Assembly (NCBI RefSeq): GCF_041601295.1
Contig: NZ_JBFIII010000076.1
Coordinates: 1-15,370 of the forward strand
Reading direction: 5' to 3'
DNA length: 15,370 nucleotides
DNA from: Immundisolibacter sp.
GTDB lineage: Bacteria; Pseudomonadota; Gammaproteobacteria; Immundisolibacterales; Immundisolibacteraceae
Part shown: one piece after another, positions 1-7,985 of the stretch
How the letters are laid out: each line of letters starts with the position of its first letter
Position numbering within the stretch: the first letter of the stretch is position 1
The notes under the pieces: model-generated
What the model saw: only the letters and a program-made list of their open reading frames with translations
Told to the model about the DNA's origin: nothing
Database searches by the model: none
Translations under genes and position numbers: made by a program

Positions 1-69
1 CCCCGTCCGCGTATGTCGCAATAAGCAAAGCGCATTGCACCGTATTTCTTCCTCAACGGTGTAGCTCAA
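1..69 (-). pseudogene. Remnant or interrupted start of a RelE/ParE-type toxin (partial, window edge)
   Basis: A frame opens with TTG at 69-67. It overlaps the antitoxin stop in the TTGA arrangement usual for antitoxin-toxin pairs. It reads (M)SYTVE and then EEIRCNALCLLRHTRTG to the window edge. The first six residues match the usual beginning of RelE/ParE toxins. The normal continuation, an acidic and alanine-rich helix, is missing. From about codon 8 the frame simply translates the imperfect palindrome at 15-41. I infer that the toxin was truncated or interrupted after a few codons. The alternative is an unusual intact toxin that continues outside the window. Only 23 codons are visible, so confidence is low. 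Confidence 0.3.
15..41. repeat. Imperfect inverted repeat (12-3-12)
   Basis: The left arm GTCGCAATAAGC (15-26) and right arm GCGCATTGCACC (30-41) flank an AAA loop and pair at 9 of 12 positions. The arrangement GCAATAAGC-loop-GC-ATTGCACC resembles short palindromic intergenic repeats I remember as common in proteobacterial genomes. Family membership is from memory and cannot be confirmed here. It lies inside the expected toxin coding region. Confidence 0.4.
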
Positions 70-287
70 GGCAACTGTTGCCGTAGCCGCGTCCGAACTT
101 CCGACCAAGGGCTTTGGTCTTGCGGGTTGTTTTCCAGATCGGCCAAACGGACATCAAGAAGGGTTTTTTCTTCTTCTGTCACTGGCGCGTCCGCGGGGGA
201 CAGGGTTTCCCAAACGGCTCCGATGAGTTCAAGCCGATCGGCTGGACTCATGGTCTTTACACGGGAAAGAAGCGCTGCATCAACCAT
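66..287 (-). CDS. Addiction-module antitoxin, RelB/ParD-like (putative addiction module component family)
   Basis: This 73-residue protein has the pattern of the small 'addiction module protein' family (TIGR02574/PF09720). It starts with a short helix, then SPADRLELIGAVWETL (residues 14-29), a proline-containing turn, and a C-terminal acidic stretch with LLDVRLADLENNP and a basic end. In this family the protein binds and neutralises a RelE/ParE-type toxin encoded just downstream and represses their shared promoter. Here the toxin frame seems broken after a few codons. The ATG at 287 is preceded by GAGG about ten bases upstream, and a good -10 box (TATAAA) lies 31 bases upstream. Base composition around the gene is more AT-rich than in the neighbouring catabolic genes, which fits separate acquisition. 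Confidence 0.8.
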   Translation of the reverse strand: MVDAALLSRVKTMSPADRLELIGAVWETLSPADAPVTEEEKTLLDVRLADLENNPQDQSPWSEVRTRLRQQLP

Positions 288-408
288 GGGAGGGGTACCT
301 CGATTGCTGTTTGGTACTTTTATACACCCAGAACCGCAGATTCCGATCCCGGATTTCGCCGCGCTTCATCCTGGCGCCCCGTGGCTGCGAACATCCCAAC
401 ACAAACCG
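288..408. promoter_or_regulatory. Intergenic region between HMG-CoA lyase and antitoxin, with the antitoxin promoter
   Basis: The minus strand carries TATAAA (complement of 319-324), a 5/6 match to the sigma-70 -10 box, 31 bases before the antitoxin ATG. The -35 region is weak. GGTAC occurs twice between the -10 box and the start codon (294-298 and 313-317, 19 bases apart). Such spaced half-sites could be where the antitoxin binds, but this is only suggestive. No T-rich hairpin follows the HMG-CoA lyase stop, so transcription may read through into the antitoxin. Confidence 0.4.
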
Positions 409-1341
409 TCAACCGGTTGCTCCCGCGCGCTGCGCCCTGGCCACCAGCGCCCGCCCGGCCTTGCTGCCGGATGGCCGGCCAAGCGCCTCGCTGATGTAGG
501 TCCCGGCAGCGCACAACGCGTCCAGATCAACACCGGTTTCGATGCCCAGGCCATGCAGCATGTAGACCACGTCCTCGCTGGCCACGTTGCCGCTGGCGCC
601 GGGGGCGTAGGGGCAGCCGCCCAGGCCCGCTACGGAGCTGTCGACGCTGGCGATGCCCTGGTCCAGGCAAGCCAGGATGTTGGCGAGCGCCTGACCGTAG
701 GTGTCGTGAAAATGCAGCGCCAGCGGCGCGGTCGGCGCCGCCTGCCTGACTCGCTTGAGCAGCGCGTGTGCCTTGCCCGGTGTGCCGACACCGATGGTGT
801 CGCCGAGCGAGACTTCGTAGCAGCCGAGTTCAAACAGCGCTGCCGCCAGTTCCGCCACTTTTGCCGGGTCAGTGGCGCCCTCGTACGGGCAGCCGAGCAC
901 GCAAGACACGTAGCCGCGCAGGCGCACGCCGGCGGCGCGGGCCGGCGCGGCGATGGCGGCGGCGCGTTTTAGCGATTCCTCGATCGTGCAGCGGGTGTTG
1001 TGCTGCGAGAAGGTTTCGGACGCGGCGGTGAAAAGACCCAGCTCGTCGATGCCGCAGGCCAGGGCCCGTTCCAGCCCCTGCACGTTGGGTGCCAGGGCGG
1101 CGTAGCTGACGCCGGGCTGGCGGTTCAGACCCGCGCACACGGCCTCGGCGTCGGCCATCTGCGGCACGGCTTTGGGGCTGACGAAGGCGGCGACTTCGAT
1201 GTAGGTGAGGCCGGCCGCCTGCAAGCGCTCGATCAGGCCCAGTTTTACCGCCAGAGGCACCGTGTCCGGGATGTTCTGCAGGCCGTCGCGGGGGCCCATC
1301 TCGCAGATGCGGATGCGCGGCGGCAGGCTGCCCGGCAGCAT
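409..1341 (-). CDS. liuE: Hydroxymethylglutaryl-CoA lyase
   Basis: This 310-residue cytosolic TIM-barrel enzyme cleaves 3-hydroxy-3-methylglutaryl-CoA to acetyl-CoA and acetoacetate, the last step of the leucine/isovalerate pathway. The family hallmarks are present. GPRDGLQN (residues 16-23) holds the substrate-binding Arg18 and metal ligand Asp19. HFHDTYGQA holds metal ligands His210 and His212. GLGGCPYAPGASGN contains the catalytic loop Cys243 and ligand Asn252. The start at 1341 is one base after the stop of the carboxylase alpha gene and has GGAG seven to eight bases upstream. The in-frame extension up to 1407 lies inside the upstream gene, has no family resemblance, and was not used. The gene is last in the liu operon. 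Length is normal for bacterial enzymes. Confidence 0.95.
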   Translation of the reverse strand: MLPGSLPPRIRICEMGPRDGLQNIPDTVPLAVKLGLIERLQAAGLTYIEVAAFVSPKAVPQMADAEAVCAGLNRQPGVSYAALAPNVQGLERALACGIDELGLFTAASETFSQHNTRCTIEESLKRAAAIAAPARAAGVRLRGYVSCVLGCPYEGATDPAKVAELAAALFELGCYEVSLGDTIGVGTPGKAHALLKRVRQAAPTAPLALHFHDTYGQALANILACLDQGIASVDSSVAGLGGCPYAPGASGNVASEDVVYMLHGLGIETGVDLDALCAAGTYISEALGRPSGSKAGRALVARAQRAGATG

Positions 1342-1342
1342 G

Positions 1343-3337
1343 TCAGGTCTCCGGTGGAACGAAGCTGACCAGCACCGCGGCGGCCGGCACGAAATCGCCG
1401 GTTGCACCGCCCAGGCTCTCGATCACCCCGTCGTGCGGGGCGACGATGCGGTGTTCCATTTTCATGGCTTCCAGCACCAGCAGCAGGTCGCCCTTGGCCA
1501 CCTGCTGGCCGACCTGCACGGCTACCTGCACCAGCTTGCCGGGGAGGGGCGCGGTCAGGCGCAGTTCGGCTTCTTCCTCGCCGGCCTCGGCGGCCAGCGG
1601 GTCGAGGTAACGCAATTTCAGGCGCTGCGGGCCGGACAGTTCGAAGCTCTCCCCACTGCGCCAGACGCGCCACGTCTGCTGCCCCGCCGGGCCATCGACG
1701 GTGAGCGCAGCGCCGTCATGCCGGCCGCTCAGCGGGCCGTCCAGGTCGCCGCATTGCCAGTTGTAACCGCCGTCGTTGCGGCCGGTGAGGGTGAGTGTGT
1801 GCTCGGTCTCGTCGGCCGTTAGCCAGCGCACGGTGCGCGTGGCCGGCACGCCGACCCGGAATGGCCCGGCCAGCGACCAGGGCGAGGCGCGGTCGTTGCC
1901 ATGCTGCGTCGAAGCCGCGGCTTGTTCGTCGCTGGTCAGGCGCCAGGTGGCGGCCAGCAGCGCGTCGACCGATGCCGGCGACGGCGCGACCAGCCCGTCC
2001 AGCACGCCTTCCAGCCAACCGGTGTGGTGGCTAACGGCCGCAAAATCGTCGGTGGCGAGAATGCGCTCCAGCAGCGCCACGTTGCTGGCCACGCCCACTG
2101 TGGCGGTCTCGGCCAGCATGGCCAATAGCCGCGCGCGCGCCTGCTCGCGGTCCTCGCCCCAGGCGATCAGCTTGGCGAGCAGGGAGTCGTAATGCGACGG
2201 CACGCTGTCGCCGGTCTCAAAGCCGGTGTCGACACGCCGCCCCGGCCCGGCCGCAGGCAGCGCCAGCGTGTCCAGCCGGCCCACGCCGGGCATGAAGCCG
2301 CGCGACGGGTCTTCGGCGCACAAACGCACCTCGATGGCGTGGCCGCGGCGCGGGATGTCGGCCTGTGCCAGTGGCAGCGGTTCGCCGGCCGCCACGCGAA
2401 GCTGCCACTCGACCAGATCCAGGCCGGTGATCAGTTCGGTAACCGGGTGCTCCACCTGCAGGCGGGTGTTCATTTCAAGGAAATAGAACGCCCCGTCCGG
2501 CGCCAGCAGGAACTCCACCGTGCCGGCGCCGCGGTAGCCGACCGCCTGCGCGGCGCGCACCGCCGCGGCACCCATGCCCGCCCGCTGCGTGTCGGACAGC
2601 CCCGGCGCCGGGGCTTCTTCCACCACCTTCTGGTGCCGGCGCTGCACGGAGCAATCGCGCTCGAACAGGTGCAGCGCGCCGCCATGCGCATCGGCGAACA
2701 CCTGCACCTCGACATGCCGGGCGCCGGTCACGTAGCGTTCCAGCAGCAGCGTGTCGTCGCCAAAGGCCGCCAGCGACTCGCGCCGCGCCCCGGCAATGGC
2801 GTCGGCAAGATCGCCGGGCCCGTCCACGCGGCGCATGCCGCGCCCGCCGCCGCCGGCCGTGGCCTTGACCAGCAACGGGTAGCCGACGCCACCGGCTGCC
2901 TTGATCAACTGCGCGTCGTCCGCGCCCGGCGCGTCGAAGCCCGGCACCACCGGCACGTCGGCCTGCCCCACCAGGCGCTTGGCGGCGTCCTTGGCGCCCA
3001 TGGCTTCGATGGCCTCCGGCGGCGGGCCGATGAAAACCAGCCCGGCCTGCGCGCAACGGCGCGCGAACTGTGCGTTCTCGGCCAGAAAGCCGTAGCCGGG
3101 GTGGATGGCCTGCGCGCCGCTGGCAAGCGCCGCTTCGATCACGGCATCGATGTCCAGGTACGACTGCGCGGCCGGCGCCGGTCCCAGGCGCAGCGCCCGG
3201 TCTGCCAGGCGCACGTGGCGGGCGCCAGCGTCGGCGTCCGAATACACAGCCACGGTGTGGATGCCCAGGCGCTTGGCAGTGGCGATAACGCGGCAGGCGA
3301 TTTCGCCGCGGTTGGCGATCAGGATGGTGTGGAACAC
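1343..3337 (-). CDS. liuD: Methylcrotonyl-CoA carboxylase, biotin-containing alpha subunit
   Basis: This 664-residue protein has the full biotin carboxylase-carrier layout. The N-terminal pre-ATP-grasp segment is ILIANRGEIACRV (5-17). The ATP-grasp core has the glycine-rich loop GGGGRGM (162-168), RDCSVQRRHQKVVEEAPAP (227-245) and the catalytic stretch FLEMNTRLQVEHPVTE (286-301). A linker follows, and a C-terminal carrier domain has EAMKME with the biotinylated lysine at 626, 38 residues from the end. It carboxylates its own biotin for transfer to 3-methylcrotonyl-CoA by the beta subunit. The start is GTG, one base after the hydratase stop, without a clear Shine-Dalgarno sequence, so translation is probably coupled. 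Propionyl-, acetyl- or geranyl-CoA carboxylase alpha subunits look similar. The neighbours decide for methylcrotonyl-CoA. Confidence 0.93.
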   Translation of the reverse strand: MFHTILIANRGEIACRVIATAKRLGIHTVAVYSDADAGARHVRLADRALRLGPAPAAQSYLDIDAVIEAALASGAQAIHPGYGFLAENAQFARRCAQAGLVFIGPPPEAIEAMGAKDAAKRLVGQADVPVVPGFDAPGADDAQLIKAAGGVGYPLLVKATAGGGGRGMRRVDGPGDLADAIAGARRESLAAFGDDTLLLERYVTGARHVEVQVFADAHGGALHLFERDCSVQRRHQKVVEEAPAPGLSDTQRAGMGAAAVRAAQAVGYRGAGTVEFLLAPDGAFYFLEMNTRLQVEHPVTELITGLDLVEWQLRVAAGEPLPLAQADIPRRGHAIEVRLCAEDPSRGFMPGVGRLDTLALPAAGPGRRVDTGFETGDSVPSHYDSLLAKLIAWGEDREQARARLLAMLAETATVGVASNVALLERILATDDFAAVSHHTGWLEGVLDGLVAPSPASVDALLAATWRLTSDEQAAASTQHGNDRASPWSLAGPFRVGVPATRTVRWLTADETEHTLTLTGRNDGGYNWQCGDLDGPLSGRHDGAALTVDGPAGQQTWRVWRSGESFELSGPQRLKLRYLDPLAAEAGEEEAELRLTAPLPGKLVQVAVQVGQQVAKGDLLLVLEAMKMEHRIVAPHDGVIESLGGATGDFVPAAAVLVSFVPPET

Positions 3338-3338
3338 G

Positions 3339-4127
3339 TCAGGTTATCCAGTCCGGGGCCCGGCGGGCGAAAAAGGCCTGAAGTCCTTCCTGGCCTTCGT
3401 CCGACACGCGCAGGCGGGCAATCAGGGCCGCGGTGTCGCGCTTGAGAGACTCGCGATCGGTAGCGGCTTGCACGTCTTCCACGAGCCGTTTGCACGCCAC
3501 GAGCGCCGTGGGGCCACCCTTGAGCAGCTCGTCAAGCAGCAGGTTGACTGTTGCATCGAGTTCATCGGCCGCCACCACCTCGTGCAACAGGCCCATATGG
3601 AGGGCGCGGCGGGCCTGGAAACGCTCGCCGGTCAGGAAATAACGTCGCGCCTCGCGCGCGCCGATGGCGCGGACGACGTACGGCGCGATGGTGGCCGGCG
3701 CCAGCCCCAGGCGCACTTCGGTCAGGCCGAACCTGGCGCCTTCGACGCCGACGGCGATGTCGCAGCAGGCCACCAAACCCACGCCACCGCCGAACGCACT
3801 GCCATTGACGCGCGCCACGGTAGGCTTGGGCAGGCGGTCCAGCACATCCAGAAGCGCCGCCAGACGGCGTGCGTCGGTCTCGTTTTCCGCGGCGCTGTAG
3901 CCGATCATGGACTTCATCCAGCCCAGGTCGCCACCGGCTGAAAAGCTCTCGCCGGCACCGGTCAGCACCACCGCCCGCACCGCCGGGTCGTCGCCCAGCT
4001 GTCCGAACAACGCGGCCAGCTCGGCGATAACAACATCATTGAACGCGTTATGGATCTGCGGGCGGTTCAGCGCCACGGTAGCCACGCCGCGGTGGTCTGT
4101 ATCCAAAGTCAGGGTTTGCAGGTCCAT
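3339..4127 (-). CDS. liuC: Methylglutaconyl-CoA hydratase (enoyl-CoA hydratase/isomerase family)
   Basis: A 262-residue crotonase-fold protein. Oxyanion-hole segments are SAGGDLGW (63-70) and FGGGVGLVACCDIAV (112-126). One acidic residue, Glu137 in LTEVRLGLAP, lies where crotonases have a catalytic glutamate. The other classical glutamate position (GGGCE in rat crotonase) is glycine here (GGGVG), a pattern I associate with bacterial LiuC-type proteins. The expected reaction is hydration of 3-methylglutaconyl-CoA to HMG-CoA, between the carboxylase and the lyase, and the gene lies exactly between the two carboxylase subunit genes. The ATG at 4127 is seven bases after the upstream stop, and its Shine-Dalgarno GAGGG overlaps that stop. 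A general enoyl-CoA hydratase role cannot be excluded from sequence alone. Confidence 0.9.
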   Translation of the reverse strand: MDLQTLTLDTDHRGVATVALNRPQIHNAFNDVVIAELAALFGQLGDDPAVRAVVLTGAGESFSAGGDLGWMKSMIGYSAAENETDARRLAALLDVLDRLPKPTVARVNGSAFGGGVGLVACCDIAVGVEGARFGLTEVRLGLAPATIAPYVVRAIGAREARRYFLTGERFQARRALHMGLLHEVVAADELDATVNLLLDELLKGGPTALVACKRLVEDVQAATDRESLKRDTAALIARLRVSDEGQEGLQAFFARRAPDWIT

Positions 4128-4134
4128 GGCGCCC

Positions 4135-5742
4135 TCACATCCGGAATACGCCGAAGCGCGGCTCGGGAATCGGTGCGTTCAGCGACGCTGACAGGGCCAG
4201 ACCCAGCACGTTGCGCGTGTCGGCCGGGTCGATCACGCCGTCGTCCCACAGCCGCGCGGTGGCGTAATAGGGGTGGCCCTGGACCTCGTACTGGTCGCGG
4301 ATCGGCGTCTTGAAAGCGTCTTCCTCTTCGACGGTCCAGGTGTCGCCGCGCGCCTCGATGTTGTCACGCCGCACGGTGGCCAGCACGCTGGCCGCCTGCT
4401 CGCCGCCCATCACCGAGATGCGGGCGTTGGGCCACATCCACAAAAATCGCGGCCCGTAGGCGCGCCCGCACATGCCGTAATTGCCGGCCCCGAACGAGCC
4501 GCCGATGATGACCGTGAACTTGGGTACTTGGGCGTTGGCGACGGCGTGCACCAGCTTGGCACCGTCCTTGGCGATGCCGCGGCTCTCGTACTCGCGCCCG
4601 ACCATGAAGCCGGTGATGTTCTGCAAAAACACCAGCGGAATCTTGCGCTGGCAGCACAGCTCGATGAAGTGCGCGCCCTTGAGCGCCGACTCCGAGAACA
4701 GGATGCCGTTATTGGCGATGATGCCGACCGGGTAACCCCACAGGTGCGCAAAGCCGCACACCAACGTGGTGCCGTACAGCTGCTTGAATTCCTGAAACTC
4801 CGAGCCGTCCACCAGGCGGGCGATGACCTCGCGCACGTCGAACGGCTGGCGGGCGTCGGCCGGCACCAGGCCGTACAGGTCGTGGGCATCGAAACGCGGC
4901 GCGACCGGTTCGCGCAGCGGCAGGTCGACGCGCTTGCTGCGGTTCAGCGTCGCCACGATGTCGCGGGCGATGCCCAGCGCGTGCAGGTCGTTCCTGGCCA
5001 GGTAATCGGTGACGCCGGAGGTGCGGCTGTGCACGTCGCCGCCGCCCAGTTCCTCGGCGCTCACCACTTCGCCGGTGGCCGCCTTCACCAGCGGCGGGCC
5101 GCCCAGAAAGATCGTGCCCTGGTTTTTAACAATGACGGTCTCGTCGCACAGCGCCGGCACGTAGGCGCCGCCGGCGGTGCAGGAGCCCATGACGATGGCG
5201 ATCTGCGGGATGCCGGCCGCCGACATCACCGACTGGTTGTAGAAGATGCGTCCGAAGTGGTGCTGGTCGGGGAAGACCTCGTCCTGCAGCGGCAAAAAGC
5301 CACCGCCCGAATCCACAAGATAAATGCACGGCAGGCGGTTTTCGAGCGCGATCTGCTGCGCGCGCAGGTGTTTTTTGACCGTCAACGGGTAGTAGGTGCC
5401 GCCCTTGACGGTGGCGTCGTTGGCGACGATGACCACTTCCTGCCCGCAAACCCGGCCGATGCCGGTGACGATGCCGGCCGATGGCGCCTCATCGTCGTAC
5501 AGGCCGATCGCCGCCAGCGGCGAGAATTCCAGAAACGGCGTACCCGGATCGAGCAGTGCTTCCACGCGCTCACGCGGCAGCAGCTTGCCGCGCGCGCTGT
5601 GCTTGGCCTTGGCGCGCTCGGGGCCGCCGGTGGCGTACTGCGCCAGTTTGGCCTTCAGGTCCGCCACCAGCGCGCGGTTGTGTGCGGCGTCGGCCTGGAA
5701 CTGCGGCGCGGCGGGGTTCAGCTTGCTGTCGAGTACCGGCAC
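4135..5742 (-). CDS. liuB: Methylcrotonyl-CoA carboxylase, carboxyltransferase beta subunit
   Basis: This 535-residue carboxyltransferase has both crotonase-like halves. The N-terminal half contains VANDATVKGGTYYPLTVKKH, the DSGGGFLPLQDEVFPD loop, HFGRIFYNQSVMSAAGIPQI and the oxyanion-hole GSCTAGGAYVP. The C-terminal half contains IIANNGILFSESALKGAHFI, FLQNITGFMVGREYE and GGSFGAGNYGMCGRAYGPRF. These segments match methylcrotonyl-CoA carboxylase and fit it better than propionyl- or geranyl-CoA carboxylase beta chains. With the alpha subunit it makes 3-methylglutaconyl-CoA in the cytoplasm. The start is GTG at 5742, supported by a GGGAG Shine-Dalgarno and by the PVLDSKLNP beginning usual in the family. 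The oxidoreductase stop is 33 bases upstream. Length is typical. Confidence 0.95.
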   Translation of the reverse strand: MPVLDSKLNPAAPQFQADAAHNRALVADLKAKLAQYATGGPERAKAKHSARGKLLPRERVEALLDPGTPFLEFSPLAAIGLYDDEAPSAGIVTGIGRVCGQEVVIVANDATVKGGTYYPLTVKKHLRAQQIALENRLPCIYLVDSGGGFLPLQDEVFPDQHHFGRIFYNQSVMSAAGIPQIAIVMGSCTAGGAYVPALCDETVIVKNQGTIFLGGPPLVKAATGEVVSAEELGGGDVHSRTSGVTDYLARNDLHALGIARDIVATLNRSKRVDLPLREPVAPRFDAHDLYGLVPADARQPFDVREVIARLVDGSEFQEFKQLYGTTLVCGFAHLWGYPVGIIANNGILFSESALKGAHFIELCCQRKIPLVFLQNITGFMVGREYESRGIAKDGAKLVHAVANAQVPKFTVIIGGSFGAGNYGMCGRAYGPRFLWMWPNARISVMGGEQAASVLATVRRDNIEARGDTWTVEEEDAFKTPIRDQYEVQGHPYYATARLWDDGVIDPADTRNVLGLALSASLNAPIPEPRFGVFRM

Positions 5743-5775
5743 GCGGGGCTCCCTCGGTTCGGTGTGCGGTGTGGT

Positions 5776-6741
5776 CTACGCCGGATCGTCCGGGGCCACC
5801 CGCAGCAGGATTTTGCCCCGCGTGTGGTGAGTTTCGCTCATCTCGTGCGCGCGGGCCGCCTGTTCCAGCGGCAGCACGGGGCCGATCTGTGGTCGCAGCC
5901 GGCCCTGCGCGGCCAGCTCCGCAATCCTGGCCAGCTGCGGACCGTCGGCGCGGGCAATCAGCAACTGCGAGGTGACCGGCCCGATGTGCATGTCCTGTTC
6001 GGTCGCGACGGGGCTGAGCAGCACGATGCGCGTGCCGGCGTGCACCAGCGGCGCGCAGCCTTGCAGCGACACTCCGGCAAAGGCGGCGAAGATGACGTCC
6101 ACGCCGGCCGGGAACTGCGCCGCGACGGTGGCCGCGAAATCCAGCGCCTGGTAATCCACCACCAGCGTGGCGCCCAGGCTGCGCAGGAACGCGTGATTGG
6201 CCGGGCTGGCGCTGGCGATTACGGTCGCCCCGGCGTCGCAAGCCAGCTGCACCGCCAGACTGCCGACGCCGCCAGCCGCGCCGGTGATCAGCACCACCTC
6301 GCCGGGCTTCAGCTGCGCGACTTCGAACAGGCCCTGCCAGGCCGTGTGGCCGGCCACCGGCAGCGCCGCGACCTGCTCGAAGCTCAGATTGGCGGGTTTG
6401 TGCGCCAGCTTGGCGGCCTCGACCGGGACGAATTGCGCGTAGCCACCCCAGTGCATCAGCCGCTGCTGCAGAAAGCCGAACACGGCATCGCCGACCTTGA
6501 AGTCCTGCACCGCGGCGCCGACCCTGGCCACCACGCCCGAGACCTCGCGGCCCATGATGGCCGGGAATTCGTAGGGGACGAAATCCTTTAACTGACCTTT
6601 GCGAATGCGCCAGTCGATGGGATTGACGGCAGCGACATGGACCGCCACCAAAACCTGGTCGTCGGTGATCGGCGGCATCGGCCGCTCGACCAGTTGCAGT
6701 TGCTCCGGGCCGCCGAAGTCGTTGATAACAATTGCTTTCAT
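5776..6741 (-). CDS. Zinc-independent NAD(P)H:quinone oxidoreductase-like MDR protein
   Basis: This 321-residue medium-chain dehydrogenase/reductase has an N-terminal GroES-like domain with the family pattern AAVNPIDWRIRKG (38-50), PAIMGREVSGVV (60-71) and VGDAVFG (83-89). A Rossmann domain follows with the dinucleotide loop LITGAAGGVGSLAVQLA (151-167). No structural or catalytic zinc-site cysteine cluster is visible, so it belongs with quinone oxidoreductases or 2-alkenal/enoyl reductases. The substrate is unknown. It lies inside the leucine-catabolic operon between thiolase and carboxylase beta but has no step in the standard pathway. It may handle an alpha,beta-unsaturated aldehyde or ketone. 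I chose the ATG at 6741 because it gives the family-typical MKAIVI beginning. The TTG 12 codons upstream adds unrelated residues. The Shine-Dalgarno is weak. Confidence 0.85.
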   Translation of the reverse strand: MKAIVINDFGGPEQLQLVERPMPPITDDQVLVAVHVAAVNPIDWRIRKGQLKDFVPYEFPAIMGREVSGVVARVGAAVQDFKVGDAVFGFLQQRLMHWGGYAQFVPVEAAKLAHKPANLSFEQVAALPVAGHTAWQGLFEVAQLKPGEVVLITGAAGGVGSLAVQLACDAGATVIASASPANHAFLRSLGATLVVDYQALDFAATVAAQFPAGVDVIFAAFAGVSLQGCAPLVHAGTRIVLLSPVATEQDMHIGPVTSQLLIARADGPQLARIAELAAQGRLRPQIGPVLPLEQAARAHEMSETHHTRGKILLRVAPDDPA

Positions 6742-6801
6742 GCGTAAGGGGGGCTCGGTCCGGAGGCAATTGGGCAAACGTTCAAAACGCAGTGGTGGAA
6801 C

Positions 6802-7980
6802 CTAGAGCAGCTCCACCGCCAGCGCCGTAGCCTCACCGCCGGCCAGGCAAATCGCCGCCACGCCGTACTTGCCACCGCGACGGCGCAGGGCGTTCAGCAG
6901 CGTGACCACGATACGGGCACCCGACGCCCCGACCGGATGACCCAGTGCGCAGGCGCCGCCCAGCACGTTCATCTTCTCGTGCGGAATGCGCAGTTCCTGC
7001 ATCACCGTCATCGGCACCACGGCAAAGGCTTCGTTGACTTCGTACAGGTCCGGCTTGTCCGGGGTCCAGCCGAGCTTGCGCAGCAGCACCTCGATCGCGC
7101 CGACCGGCGCGGTGGTGAACCAGGCCGGGTCCTGCGCATGGGTGGCATGGCCCAGCACCCGCGCCAGGGGTTTCAGGCCACGGCGGGCGGCTTCGTCCTC
7201 GGCCATCAGCACCAGCGCGGCGGCACCGTCGGAGATCGACGACGAATTGGCGGCGGTGACCGTGCCGTCCGCCTTGAAGGCGGGCCTGAGGGTGGGAATC
7301 TTGTCGATCTTGGCCGTCAACGGCTGCTCGTCCTTGTCGTAGCTGACCTCGCCGGCCTTGGTCTTGACCGTCACCGCCACGATCTCGGTAGCCGAATCGC
7401 CCTCGTTGGTGGCGCGCTGGGCGCGGCGCAGGGACTCCATGGCAAAGGCGTCCTGCGCCTCACGCGAGAAACCTTGCCGCTCTGCGCAGCGCTCGGCAAA
7501 GGCGCCCATCAGCAGGCCCTCGCGCACGTCCTGCAGACCGTCGCAGAACATGTGATCGAGCACCTGGCCGTGGCCCATGCGCAGGCCCTGACGCACCTTG
7601 GGCAGGATGTACGGCGCGTTGCTCATGGACTCCATGCCGCCGGCCAGCGCGACCTTCACGTCGCCGCTGCGAATCTGGTCGAAGGCGTACATGGCCGCCT
7701 TCATGGCCGAACCGCACATCTTGTTGATGGTGGTGACCGGCACGCCCAGCGACAGGCCCGCCTTGAGCACCGCCTGGCGGCCCGGCGCCTGCCCCTGGCC
7801 AGCCGGCAGCACACAGCCGATGTGCGCGTCCTCGATCTGCGCGCCGTCCACGCCGGCGTCGGCGACCACCGCGGCGATGGCGGCGGCGCCCAGGTCACTG
7901 GCCGACAGGCTGGCGAACTGACCCTGGAAACTACCCATGGCGGTGCGCCGGGCGGCAACGATAACGACGCCGGTTGTCAT
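6802..7980 (-). CDS. Acetyl-CoA acetyltransferase (thiolase)
   Basis: A 392-residue thiolase of the standard length for biosynthetic or acetoacetyl-CoA thiolases. Nucleophile Cys89 lies in INKMCGSAMKA, the NEAFA motif is present, His348 lies in ALGHPVGASG, and the second catalytic Cys378 lies in AICLAGGEATA. The usual CxGGG stretch here reads CLAGG, a mild variant. It probably cleaves acetoacetyl-CoA to two acetyl-CoA after acetoacetate from HMG-CoA lyase is reactivated. The reverse condensation or a related acyl chain is possible. The ATG at 7980 gives the family beginning TTGVVIVAARRTAMG and has AAGGAG nine bases upstream. That ribosome-binding region is present twice, 50 bases apart, in the gap before the gene. 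No acetoacetate CoA-transferase or synthetase is in the window. Confidence 0.9.
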   Translation of the reverse strand: MTTGVVIVAARRTAMGSFQGQFASLSASDLGAAAIAAVVADAGVDGAQIEDAHIGCVLPAGQGQAPGRQAVLKAGLSLGVPVTTINKMCGSAMKAAMYAFDQIRSGDVKVALAGGMESMSNAPYILPKVRQGLRMGHGQVLDHMFCDGLQDVREGLLMGAFAERCAERQGFSREAQDAFAMESLRRAQRATNEGDSATEIVAVTVKTKAGEVSYDKDEQPLTAKIDKIPTLRPAFKADGTVTAANSSSISDGAAALVLMAEDEAARRGLKPLARVLGHATHAQDPAWFTTAPVGAIEVLLRKLGWTPDKPDLYEVNEAFAVVPMTVMQELRIPHEKMNVLGGACALGHPVGASGARIVVTLLNALRRRGGKYGVAAICLAGGEATALAVELL

Positions 7981-7985
7981 GGCGA

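Noticed and set aside
2192..3445. A 417-codon plus-strand frame antisense to the carboxylase alpha gene
   Set aside because: It is a shadow of the biotin carboxylase coding region, with no recognisable motif or ribosome site.
3339..4127. Inactive hydratase because one classical crotonase glutamate is Gly (GGGVG)
   Set aside because: This substitution appears usual for LiuC-type bacterial hydratases, and the second acidic residue (Glu137) is present, so it does not indicate loss of function.
409..5742. Reading the carboxylase genes as geranyl-CoA carboxylase (atu, acyclic terpene) instead of methylcrotonyl-CoA carboxylase
   Set aside because: The beta-subunit active-site segments fit methylcrotonyl-CoA carboxylase. 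The neighbours (isovaleryl-CoA dehydrogenase, methylglutaconyl-type hydratase, HMG-CoA lyase) form the leucine route.
4273..6591. A 772-codon open frame on the plus strand, antisense to the carboxylase beta and oxidoreductase genes
   Set aside because: It lies opposite two well-supported genes. The translation is rich in Arg, Ala, His, Gln and Gly with no domain pattern, as expected for a GC-rich antisense frame.
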